DNA of 64,000 bases, from NCBI GenBank assembly GCA_015680685.1, contig MNCI01020920.1, forward strand, positions 19,959 through 83,958. Direction: 5' to 3'. The position numbers were made by a program, and so were the translations under genes. Each line of letters starts with the position of its first letter. Within the stretch, counting starts at the first letter, position 1. Below, piece after piece: positions 22,608-32,765 of the stretch. The stretch is from Gnetum montanum (Eukaryota; Streptophyta; Gnetopsida; Gnetales; Gnetaceae). The notes beneath the pieces were generated by a model. It was not told the origin of the DNA and did not search any database. It saw only the letters and a program-made list of their open reading frames with translations.

Positions 22608-23105
22608 AAAAATAACATACTTAGTGCTATTACAACCAATATATACGAAAGTAGCAGGATAACCTCGTGGAAAGCTATAACTGTAGAATTTGACCTACAT
22701 TACGTAGCACAGTCATCTACAAAGGGCCAAGCGATAACCACACAACTTATGGCTTCACCCACTCATGACCAGGCAATAATAGAACCTAAATTTCCACATG
22801 AGCACATTATTAGCGTAAGCCTAGTACCCACATATTTTGAAGCTATTCTACATTTTGATGATGCCTCAACTACACAAGGTGGCAGTGTCCCTGCTATTCT
22901 CACATTTCCCTCTCAAGATATTCAACCTTTTGTATATCACTTCACATTTCTTTGCACAAATATTGTAGCAAAATATGAGGGTCTCCTTAGGGGTATTCTA
23001 TCACCTCGAGAGTCAAGGATCCAAAACTTAGCAATTAGAGCCGATTCACAATTAGTCATTAACCAAGTTATAGAAGTCTACACTTGCAAGGCACAACATT
23101 TATAG
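22608..23105 (+). pseudogene. Connector and second (Tat-type) RNase H of element 3
   Basis: The connector SSRITSWKAITVEFDLHYVA leads to FEAILHFDDASTTQGGSVPA and FLCTNIVAKYEGLLRG, then ADSQLVINQVIEVY. It corresponds to the 10,374-10,784 domain of element 2. The first acidic residue motif reads HFDDAS rather than YFDGAS and the NNEA signature reads NIVA, so activity is improbable. Confidence 0.82.
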
Positions 23106-23117
23106 CCATACTATGAT

Positions 23118-24570
23118 TTGGCCAAATACTTACTAAAGAATTTTGCAACCCTAGACATCCAATACGTACCCCACAATGAAAATACTATAGCCAATGCGTT
23201 AGCCACATTAGCTCTAAGCATGTCATCACACATGTTTGCCACCTTGCCTACCTTGATAGTGAAATGTATTGACCCTATTGTTCACACAGCAAATATTTCA
23301 TCTCTAAGTGCGACACATACTCAAGAATGGTATGATGATGTTAAAAAATACCTCCAACATGGTGAACCCCCACATGGCCTGACACCCTCCCAAAAGGATG
23401 AAGTACGAAAACGAGCATGGTAGTATGTTGTCATAGGAGATGGCGCTTTATGCTAATGATCTTATGATGGATATTGATAGCTTGTGTTAGTGGGGATGAA
23501 GCATGAAAAATTGTCGATCAAGTCCACGAGGGACTTTGTGAAGGGCACATAGCTCCTAGGGCTATGGCAGCAAAAATTAGCTATCTAGGCTACTACTAGC
23601 CTTACATGGAACGTGATTCCATCACTAAGGTAAGGACATGCGATGTATGTCAATGTCATGGGAATCTCATACATGTATCACCTACTAAATCACATAGGAC
23701 ATAAATCATATGGCCTTTCCAATGTTTGGGACTAGACATCATAGGGCCTATAACACCCAAGTCTTCTGCAGGGCATGTTTCATCATTACTGTAACTGAGT
23801 ACTTCACGAAGTTGGTAGAAGCCATTCCCCTTAGGAAGACCACATCCCAAATAATTTGTAAATTCATTCTAGACAATATAGCAATACAATTTGGCCTTCC
23901 TATGACTATTTTTATAGATAACAAGCCCCAATTTAGTAGTGCAGAAACTAGAGCCTCTTGCAAAAGCCTTGGTATCAAACATTCTTTCTTGTCACCATAT
24001 TATCCCCAAGAGAATGGCCAAGTAGAAGCCACTAATAAAGCCATTATCAACATTTTGAAAAATATGCTCAGTACTAGAAAGTGACAATGACACAAGCAAC
24101 TCCTCTACGTGCTTTGGGCTTATCGTACAACATACAGGATAGCCATAGGTAAGACCCTATACAGTCTTGTATACAGATCTGAAGTAGTGTTGCCTCTTGA
24201 ATTGTAGGTCCCGTCACTCTGAATGATCCTCTTGAACTTTATGGATGAGGCTCAAAATAATGAGTTAATAATTGTTAATCTTGACTCTGCAAATGAAGAG
24301 CACATTCAAACGCTTAACCATATCGAGTGGTATCAAGACAAGCAGCGGAAGAAACATCATTGCAATCTACACAAATGCCTAATCAAAAAATGGAGATTTA
24401 GTTCTTAGAGTAGTGCATGAGCCTGTGAAAAAAATTCTCAGCCAATTGGGAAGGGCCCTTTTTAGTCACAAAGGCATATGAGAATGGAGCATTCAAGCTG
24501 GTTGACTTAGATGGTAACAAGTTTCCAAATCCAATTAATCATTTGTACCTGAAACCTTACTACCCCTAAC
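23118..24570 (+). pseudogene. Integrase of element 3
   Basis: Linker YLLKNFATLDIQYVPHNEN and THTQEWYDDVKKYLQHGEPP, then a zinc-binding remnant at 23,500-23,660 (EGLCEGHIAPRAMAAKISYL, CDVCQCHGN), a core with LDIIGPITPKSS, a frameshift, YFTKLVEAIPLRKTTSQ, FIDNKPQFSSAE, SPYYPQENGQVEATNKA, and a C-terminal GRALF/GPF module with the terminal FPNPINHLYLKPYYP. The TDNG motif is IDNK. A W codon after GYY is TAG, as at the same place in element E. The final stop is followed at once by array 3. Confidence 0.9.
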
Positions 24571-24599
24571 ATGCAATGTCACACCGAATATAAAGCAAG

Positions 24600-24965
24600 G
24601 TAAGCAGAATCATCCACTATGATGTAAAACTAGCATAGAGCATCCGCCATGACATTAAATTGGCACAACATGTCTTTGGGCCATGACACAAAAGTGGCAC
24701 CCACAGCATGTCTTTGGGCCATGACATGAAACTGGCACCCATAGAATGATCCATTATGACTTTAAACTAACCATCACCCATCCACTATGACATTAAACTA
24801 GCATAGAGGTTTGCTAGGACCTTAAACTAGAACATCACAGTCTACTAGGACCTTAAACTAGCATAGCATGATCTACTCAAACCTTAAATGGGGACCATGG
24901 TTTGTTGGGACCTTAAGCTAGCACATTTGACAATCTACCAACACTTAAAACTGGGTTCGGGAGGC
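24600..24965 (+). repeat. Array 3: about 11 core repeats
   Basis: Units such as CATCCACTATGACATTAAACT, GTCTTTGGGCCATGACATGA and GTCTACTAGGACCTTAAACT are separated by short unlike spacers. The cores are those of array A with CpG converted to TpG or CpA. The succession TTGGGCCATGACA ... TACTCAAACCTTAA ... GGGGACCATGG ... CACTTAAAACTGGG follows the same order as the last units of array A. Confidence 0.88.
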
Positions 24966-26440
24966 AACCGATTTGGTTCAACACATATGACCTTGTGAAC
25001 AAGTGAGCGAGAATGTTTTCCATCTTCTATTGCCTGCACACACCTCTCGAGCAAGGTGGGGTGGGGTGTTGCAATTACAACATGAAATTCATGATGTCAA
25101 GGAAACACCCTCTAGGACATTTGCAATGTCACCATCCCTGGCATCTTGGTGATCTTCTAGAGATGTCATTTGACATCTTGCTAACCTTCTAGAGCTACTG
25201 CAACCATCATCAATCATCCTAGTCATAGCTTCCTCTATTAGCACCTCCTGCTAGAGTCCCAACACTATTATAACCAACCAAAATATTGCTACCCTCTATC
25301 CCTCACCATCATCTAGGTCAAAAATAACATTCAACAACTTGGCTTCTCATCCTACGGTTGAATTTCCTAGTTCTTTCCCATGGTGGGGATTCCATTGCAT
25401 CATTGTTACTCATGGCCTCCTGAGTGCTCACTTCTGCTGTGGCTGGTGGAGTTTTTCTAGCCTTCCATCACCAATGCCTGCACTGGCCTTCTTGCTTTGG
25501 ACATTGTGCATTCATAGCTTTTATGGTGTCCCAAGTAGATCAAACTTCATCTTCATTTCACATGATCATGTTTTTTGGTTTCCTCTCTATTGTGTTTGTA
25601 GGATAAGACTAGGATGGCACCGATCAAGAATGTGTTTTACCATGCTAATAGGATACTACATTGTTCCAAAGTACCCACTTCGACTGGCCTAACTACTTGA
25701 GAGTGCATACATTCACATCCCTCACATCCTTTTAACCAACCAAACCTCTATTTTCTCCCTTTTCAATTTTTAACGTCCCCTTGCAAACATCTACAATGAA
25801 CATGTAACCCTTTCCTGTGCTTAACCGATAAGCCCATGATGGACATAATACAACTCGTCCCATGGGAAGCCTCTTTAGGCTAGTCAAAGCCCCACATGGA
25901 TGTAACACAACTCATCCTAGGGAGAAAACACCTGCCCTACAGTGACACTGTGGTTACCTTGAAATAGATATGGGTGTGCAAATTTCTTGACAAAAAAAAA
26001 GCAAAAAAAAAAAAACAAAAAAAAAAGAAAAACAAAAAGAAAAAACAGTAGAAAAAAAAGAAAAAAGAAGAATAAAGAAAGAAAATAAATAAAATAAAAT
26101 ACTTTCTTAAGGAAAAAGACACACTTTCCATTTTGCAACCATCTCAACTTTGGATCGCCTATCTCTAACTACTCCAATGAGAGGTTGAAATCCAAAATGG
26201 GAAAGACACCCATGCATGTTGACTCCCTCACAAGCATCCCAATGGGGGATCAAACCATAGAAATATCCCTCATGATGTCACACCCTACCTTTTTTCTTTT
26301 TCCATCGATTGTCCCCTAACCCCATTTCCTCAAACCTATCCCATATTCTCTATCATACTGCATTTTCCTAGCACTCTAAAGCATAGCAAAGCATCATCTT
26401 AGCATGCACTCATGAATGGTTTTGGTTTCATGTTCATCAT
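24966..26440 (+). other. 3' untranslated spacer of element 3
   Basis: Contains a splice acceptor (CTATTGTGTTTGTAG, AG at 25,600-25,601) followed by a short frame starting MAPIKNVFYHANRIL (25,614 on), and an A-rich low-complexity tract at 25,986-26,100 as in element 2. The Phe-rich minus-strand frames at 25,917-26,147 are products of that tract. No other coding is seen. Confidence 0.5.
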
Positions 26441-26516
26441 GGAGTTTCATATTCTTTGTCGATGTCTCTCGGGAAAATCCTCCAGACATCGACAAAGAGG
26501 GGCCAGTGAAACACCA
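26441..26516 (+). promoter_or_regulatory. PPT hairpin of element 3
   Basis: It has a perfect 14-bp stem: CTTTGTCGATGTCT (26454-26467) and AGACATCGACAAAG (26484-26497) with a 16-nt loop. Outer arms GGAGTTTC and GAAACACC pair with one mismatch. The PPT is GACAAAGAGGGGCCAG; the LTR begins TGAAACACC at 26507. This is the best-preserved of the five hairpins. Confidence 0.8.
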
Positions 26517-26829
26517 TCAATTTTGGGCATTCATGGCTCAACATAAGATCTGCTCAAGCATGATAGGCCACATAGATCATGTGGCACCCAAAAAGTCCAA
26601 ACACCTACAAAGTTTTCTCTGAGCCTATCTACTACATTCCTCAGCACAGTCAACGTAGCACCTAGTTGTAAGGCCAGTATGCACAAATAGAGCATTAGGG
26701 GTGGACCATACAGTTTTGCAAATTTTCTATCTTCTGGGTTGTTCCGGTCATTAGTCCACCCAAGTACTAGGCTAGGAGCAATCAAAAGTGTTTAGGATGT
26801 CCAAAATAGTTTAGCAAATTTTCTATTTT

Positions 26830-27495
26830 TGACCTGTTACGCTACGCTACACTGCATAGCATAGACATCGTAGCAGGCCATGCTATATGGAGACTTTTTC
26901 TAAGTGTTGAACCAAACATAGAAGATGCATTTTGGAAATTTTTTAACTTCCAAGGATGCATTTCTTGTGGTATCCTCAGAGTATGGTCAATGTGGTATGG
27001 AAAAATAAGGCAATTTTAATGAAAGTAATCCTAATTTGGGTACTACATTGTGCTATGCTGCATAGCATAGCAAGGTGCTAAGATACCAAAGTATATCCTC
27101 AAGTTGTTTCAACATGAAAAATGCATTTGACTATTCTTTGATCTACAAAGCTAATTCTCCCACTTTGTCCTTGGAACATGACCAAGGTCCCATGGTAGAG
27201 TAGTGTAGATTAATGTAAAATTCATTCAAAATCAAGTGCTACATTACACAGCGTAGTGCAACATAGTAGGCATATCAAGAATAAAAGTGTCTCAAGAATG
27301 AAGCTAGGAGGTCTTAGGCTCTTTTAACATGAAAAGAATGATTGATGATTGTTGGAATTTCTTGCCTTGCTAGGTCTTAGACTGGTGCTCTTAGTTTTTG
27401 ATGAAAATTATTGTCAAAAGGGTGCTACGTTATGCTACACTATGTAGCGTAGCAGGCTGGTGGTTATGCTAATTCACTATGCTAGACAGCGTAAA
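26830..27495. repeat. Word cluster GTAGCGTAGC/GCTACGCTAC in U3 of LTR 3
   Basis: Clusters at about 26,837-26,885, 27,045-27,075, 27,240-27,270 and 27,420-27,490, each with several GCTACGC, GTAGCGTAG, TGCATAGCATAG words in both orientations, spaced roughly 170-200 bp. They are identical in kind to the cluster at 19,500-20,085. Confidence 0.75.
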
Positions 27496-27948
27496 TGGCA
27501 TAACACTTGAAAAGAAGGCTCGGGACATCTCCAGAAGTTTTAAAACTCATCGTCGATGATCATTTTTGCTCTAGCATATCCTCAATAGCCAAGATCAACA
27601 GTTTGATTTGTTTTTTACATCACCTATTGATTCTCAAAGTTGTTCCTATGCTTGCCCTTACTCAATAGAGGAGGAAAGACGTAGTCCTAGAGCATAGGCT
27701 CCACTTTACATTTGTTGTAAACATTTTTTGTAAAAACATGGTAGTTCCTAGGATTCTGGCACATGCAATCTAGGCAATGTGGTCATAGTTGGACAGTTGT
27801 TCCTACTCTCACTCTTATTCGATTCGAAGTAGCACATTAGCATAGTACCATACTTTGAGCATAGCACACCAGTGTGACATGTCAATGTTCATGCTACGTG
27901 GGACCTAGGACATGTGGCATCCACACCATATCTCTTTCTTAACCCTAG

Positions 27949-27962
27949 GCTCTATAAATACC
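27949..27962 (+). promoter_or_regulatory. TATA box of LTR 3
   Basis: CCCTAGGCTCTATAAATACCC. The same context (CCCTAGGTGTATAAATATCC) surrounds the TATA box of LTR C on the minus strand at 30,997-31,010. Confidence 0.75.
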
Positions 27963-28601
27963 CTAGTAAATGAAATTCTAAAGGTTTTCTTTTGTAGTTG
28001 GCTTTGGCAAAATATTGACAAGTAGAAGGTTGATGAGTGGAAAATCCCATCATTAGAGCCTCCCAAATCTCTCCTCAACCCTAGCATAGTAGCTCTCCAT
28101 CTAGCAAGCATCAGCTCATTCATGCTTATCAACACCACATCTACAACATCCTAGAAGCTATAACCATATTGTTCAACTACCTAGTTGTTTCTATCCAACA
28201 TTTCTCTCCATTTGTACACATCCATCATTCAATCAAAAGTCAAGTCCCAGAATCTCAGGGCGGTGCATTTCCTTACTTGAATTCTCATTTTACTTTTCTA
28301 TAGCATAGGTGTTGCACTATCATGTATTTATTTGTGTTTATTGTCACTATTATGTACATTGGTACACTTCTACTATTGTACATGCTATGTTCTTACTTGT
28401 TTCAAATTCTACGTGTAACGTGCTAAAAATATTGTTTGCAAATGGTAATTGAACACCATGTAAGTCCTTTTCTGATCAACCAAACCATTCAAGGTGCCCT
28501 ATTTCTGTTTTCTCCAACACGACCCTCCTACAAACTCAAGGTTAGACTATGTGCCTAATAACCTCTCGGTGTTTCAACCACCGACATTTTTAGATGCTAC
28601 A

Positions 28602-29845
28602 CTTGGTACCAGTCTAGGACATTACCAGTTAGTGACATGGCAAAGATATACATGATGGTGTGTGGCTAGGCTTGTAGAAATAGGCACTTAGACTTAAATT
28701 TGACCAAGTGTGTGTTAGGATCTCCTTCACTATTGTACTTGGAGAGTTGAGGCAGTGGGACCCTAGTTAGTAGAGTTAGAGGTGGGACAACAAGACTTAT
28801 GGAATCATCCTAGTAAAAGTCCACCACCTTGATGATTTTGGAGGAAGTGGCTTTGAGTCACCTCACCTCCTCCATCAAACTTTAGATCAGCTAGAATGCT
28901 TGATCCAAGTTTTAAGATGCACTAGCTAGATATGTTGGCTATGCTATCTACTATGTTGTTTGTATGACTCAAGTTTGGATTACTAGTTGTAGAGTCATGC
29001 AATGCAGTTGATGCATCAGTTGTGCTATCTACTATGTTTCTTGTATAACCCAAGGTTAGATTGCTAGTTTTAAAGTCACATAATGTTGTTGATGCATTGG
29101 TTGTGCTATGGGTGTGGTGACTAGGGCAAGCCACACATGCATGGGTTTGATTGACATTAAGAGCACCAACAAAATAGACAAGATGTAGGATGCTTAAGTC
29201 GTTTGGGTCCTAGAGGTGGCTTCTACATCAACATATGGTTAAGTAGCCATGATGGATGCTAGAAAAGATGGCTACATAGGTTGGGATGATGCCAAGAAAA
29301 TTATGTGAAATGGGGCTATTGAATCATGTTGTGTGTATAGCATTTAATGCATTGCCACTATGGGCATTAACCTAGCCATTGAGAGGGAATGTGACGTTGG
29401 GGTTACCATCTTAGGGAGGAAGGGTGAAATAATTAGGGAGGGGCCAAACTGGGGAGTGGTTATTAGAAGATGGTGAAGGGGATCTCACATTTGAATTACT
29501 CATCTTCTTCCTCCTATAGGACTTCCTTGTAGTTTGTTCCTACATTATGCTTGTTTGCATGAATCACCTGGGATAGCAACTAGTGGTGGAACTTTGTGAG
29601 GGGGATGATGTCAAATGAGGAGAGAATATACTCTCATATGTCCCAATGGATTATTTTGAATTCCTATTTTTCCTCCATGTTAAGGTGATCCATGGGTAGC
29701 ATTGCTTGGATTTTTGCACGAACAAAGTTGTATTATTTATGGTTGAGTGTGGCATGATCTAGGTGAATGGTGAAGGTGTTAAGTGTGTTAGACACTGATG
29801 TCAAAGGTTGATCTAGATTCATGTTCATGGATCAAGTTGTGAAAA
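28602..29845 (-). pseudogene. gag of element C, truncated
   Basis: The minus-strand reading starts MNMNLDQPLTSVSNTLN (about 29,833), followed by YNFVRAKIQAMLPMDHLNME and SSFDIIPLTKFHH with stops. Further down come VPLPQLSKYNSEGDPNTHLV, FKSKCLFLQA and IMYIFAMSLTGNVLDWYQ. The last part is the retrotransposon gag core (GDPxxHLxxF ... LTGxALDWY). Coding stops at 28,602 where LTR 3 begins, so the C-terminal part of gag and all of pol are missing. A Thr/Ser-rich repeated stretch lies at 28,922-29,134. Confidence 0.75.
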
Positions 29846-30224
29846 TAGATAAGTCTAAAAACTATATAGAATTGAATAAGTTTGGAAAATGTAGGAAAAT
29901 GGCTAAGTATAAAAACTGTAGAAAAATGGCTAACTGTTGAAACTACAAAAAATAAGACTAACTATGGAGACTATGCTCTCTACATTGAGATCTAACTATG
30001 CTCCACACTAACTACACTCTTCACCAACTATGCTATCTATGCTAAGATAACAGAGACTTAGAAAAATCAATGGAGAGAAGTGTAATTTGGGTTGCTGTGT
30101 AGGGTCCTTAGGCAACTGATAGCAGGGTCTAGTTTGTATTAATAGGGATATAGAGAGCACACTAGAAAACCACAACAAATTCCAAAAAAGAAAATGGACC
30201 GTCCCTCCTACTAGCACCAAAAAC
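29846..30224 (-). promoter_or_regulatory. Leader of element C with tRNA-Asn type primer binding site
   Basis: Minus strand TGGTGCTAGTAGGAGGGAC (30,219-30,201) resembles the complement of the plant tRNA-Asn 3' end (TGGCGCTAGAAGGAGGG, as recalled) and lies five bases inside the LTR. The same site type is present in element F. ACTATGCT words continue into the leader (29,950-30,040). Confidence 0.65.
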
Positions 30225-30996
30225 TATAATGACTAAACACATTGATGGCTAGAATCATTGAGGGATCAACAGGTGCACAACCTAACCCCATGTCTGCATG
30301 AGGGCCTACTGGAGGCAAAGATAGGGTGCCTAGAATGGTCTTGTTGATTGAATGAGGGCTTACCAATGTAATTCCAAATAGTACTAAGTGTAAAAATGGT
30401 GTTTGTAGTGCTAAGTGTAGAGTGTAGTCATGGGTGCCCAAGGGTAGGGATGAGCATAGTCAAGGGTTTTGATGAAAATGAAGGTGCCAATACATAGAGA
30501 CTACCACCCAAGCATAGTTGTAATGTGACCATGCATTAAAAAAATTAAAAAATGTAAATAAAATGTGAAAAATGTAAGAGAGAAATGGAAAAACAACATA
30601 AAGGGGGCTGAGCATAGTTAACCCCAAAAGGGATAAGAAGGTGCATAGTGTACAATAAGCATAGTGAAGAGTGTAGCCATAGTCTCAATGGTGTCAACCT
30701 ATGAGTTCTGGCACTCACTATGGGATCTAAGCATTGTAATCTACCATGGGATATGGTGTTCTATAGGGCTATCATGGGGCTATGGTGATCCATGGTATGC
30801 AACTCTTCTTTTCTCCAATCACTAGTGTGCTTTAGACTCTCATTCACCCAAAATGCCAAGATGCCAAACTATTATGCCTTTGGGTCTCATTTGTCCGAAA
30901 TGCCACAATGCCAACCCAATGCCAAAATGATGCCAAAAAATGCCAGAAATGTTAAGCTCATTTCATATTTGCCAATCCCTAAAATCTATAGAGTTA

Positions 30997-31010
30997 GGAT
31001 ATTTATACAC
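30997..31010 (-). promoter_or_regulatory. TATA box of LTR C
   Basis: GTGTATAAATATCC on the minus strand, with the same upstream CCCTAGG as LTR 3. Confidence 0.65.
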
Positions 31011-31059
31011 CTAGGGTTAATGTGAAATGTAGATCAATTGCCATGTGGTAGTGGGATAG

Positions 31060-32075
31060 TTGGGACTATGATGCACCCAACTATGCTCTCCACTGAAGCA
31101 AACAATGTTATGCTCTAATGTTCTCCATTAGACTCTACAAGACTGTGAGATTGTGACTACACTACCAATTTCATGTGCATGTATCAAGAAGACAGCAATG
31201 TATCTAAGAAAATGCAAAAAATGCAACTTTTGGACACTATGCTCTGGGACTACATTATCCACTATCAGGAGTGTGGTTAAGCATAGTTACAATTTTGGGA
31301 CAATGAGAAAGAAGAAAAACATGCATGTGCTATCAAAGATGCATTGGAGCTAAGCTAAGTGTTAGTGTTATGTTTTTGAGGCCTTTAGAGGCTATTCTGC
31401 ATGACTACACTTGACTACACTCTAGACTGGGGGAAAGCATAGTCACAGACTTAGAAAACTTTTTCATGAGAGGCTTACTATAGTATTGACTAGGGGTTAG
31501 TGTAGCCTAACACTTAGAAAACTTTTTATGAAAAATTTACTTCTAGTTGACTATGCTCAACTATGCTTCATGGTAGTGGAGAGCGTAGTCTCAACAATTA
31601 GAAAAAATTGCAAAAAAATGGGCCTTGATGTTATCTACCCTTGAATACTGTCTATTATGGTGAAGAGAATAGTCTCAACAGTTAGAAAATTTTTACAAAA
31701 CCAAGATTTTGTGTTGACTATGCTTGACTATGCTCCAAGATCATGGAGAGCATAGTCTTAACAATTAGAGAAATATGCAGTAGCTAGCTTGACACTTAGA
31801 AAAATTTGAAAACTAGCTATTTGCATTGACTACTCTAAGCTGACTATGCTTTGGTGCAATGGAGGGTGTAGTTCCAACACTTAGAAAAATTTACAACTTC
31901 TTGCTTCACATTGACACTTATGAAAAATTGCAAAAAAATTAATTTTTAGAGCTTTCTCTCTCCACTGAGCTAACTATGCTTTGGGGAAGTGGAGAGTGTA
32001 GTCCCAACACTTACAAAAATTTGTTGAAAGTGGCCTTATGCTGATACTTAGGAAAATTTTTAGTCAAGAAGTGAT
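31060..32075. repeat. Word cluster GACTATGCT/AGCATAGTC in U3 of LTR C
   Basis: GACTATGCT, ACTATGCTC, AGCATAGTC and GGAGAGTGTAGTC recur every 60-120 bp, alternating with CTTAGAAAAATTT segments. The cluster lies upstream of the LTR C TATA box. It is another element-specific word in the standard position. Confidence 0.65.
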
Positions 32076-32119
32076 AGCCTAAATTTGGTGGTGTTTCAGG
32101 TAGAGACATGTTGGGCACA

Positions 32120-32560
32120 GAAATTATGATATTACCACCTTGATATTGCAAGTGAATCTCCTAATGTATAGGAGATGAAACTGCTCAAAGCTTAGCCAAC
32201 CATGGCCTTCTTAGAATCAAGTTGAAATTGAGTATCTCTTCAACTATTAGAAAGTTTTTAGAAACAAAAAAATTATTCTCGAGCTATGAAATCCAAGGAG
32301 ATAGAAACTCAAAATACAACTCATGATCTATTGAATGACTTCAGTATAGAGGTATAGGTTTCTTGGATTTTTTTAGTTAAGCCTAGTTTCTTAACAATGA
32401 TGTATGGTATTAGACTCATTTCCATCCCATCATCTGCATGAACATGATGAATGTTATACCTGCCAACACGTATGATCATGAGAAGAGGAGTAGATAGGAC
32501 TTCTCCATTTCATGAGTCAATCTTGACCTCACTATCATGAAAGTAAAGCATAATCCCAAA
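32120..32560 (-). pseudogene. Aspartic protease region of a further gypsy relic (J)
   Basis: The minus strand reads, across several frames, RYNIHHVHADDGMEMSLIP with IIVKKLGLTKKIQE, then NFNLILRRPWLAKL and a tail EIHLQYQGGNIIISVPN. This corresponds to a Tat-type pepsin-like protease (the DDGA-like site reads DDGM) and its (I/L)xGRPWL motif. Stops and frameshifts are many. It is cut at 32,108 by LTR C. No other part of this element is identified with confidence. Confidence 0.55.
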
Positions 32561-32765
32561 ACATGGCTACTTTTCATTCCTTAAAAGATGAATTTAAGCC
32601 TTTTGAATTGGGTACATAGGATAAATATGCTAGCCAACATATTTATATATGGGATGAAGGTAAGAGACTTAAATGGAGGCTTGAATGGTCTCCAAAATTG
32701 TTAATCCTAACATTGAAAACTACCCTAAAGTTCCAGTGATATTGAAACATAAAATGAATGGTCAA

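Larger units (their letters stand above)
26507..28601 (+). mobile_element. 3' LTR of element 3
   Basis: Start TGAAACACC after the PPT; end GATGCTACA at 28,601. The end was set by alignment with LTRs A, 2 and C and by the resumption of minus-strand gag coding at 28,602. It holds the TATA box CTCTATAAATACC at 27,950 and U5 with AAACCATTCAAGGTGCC. The right flank is CTTGG. LTR 3 is inserted into, or joined to, the gag of element C. Confidence 0.78.
30225..32108 (-). mobile_element. 5' LTR of element C
   Basis: It starts TGAAACACCACCAAATTTAG on the minus strand at 32,108 and ends ATTATA (TTACA in relatives) at 30,225, followed by the primer site. U5 at 30,360-30,310 aligns with LTR 3 (CCATTCTAGGCACCCTAT against CCATTCAAGGTGCCCTAT). 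A TATA box is at 30,997-31,010. It is inserted in a protease-coding relic that resumes at 32,120; the right flank is GGTAG. Confidence 0.72.

Noticed and set aside
25917-26147. Phe-rich membrane-like minus-strand frame
   Set aside because: Translation of an A-rich low-complexity tract in the element 3 spacer.
28602-28625. Primer binding site for initiator tRNA-Met after LTR 3 (TTGGTACCAGTCTAG)
   Set aside because: On the minus strand the same bases encode LDWYQ of a gag that continues to 29,840; the match to the tRNA is also gapped.
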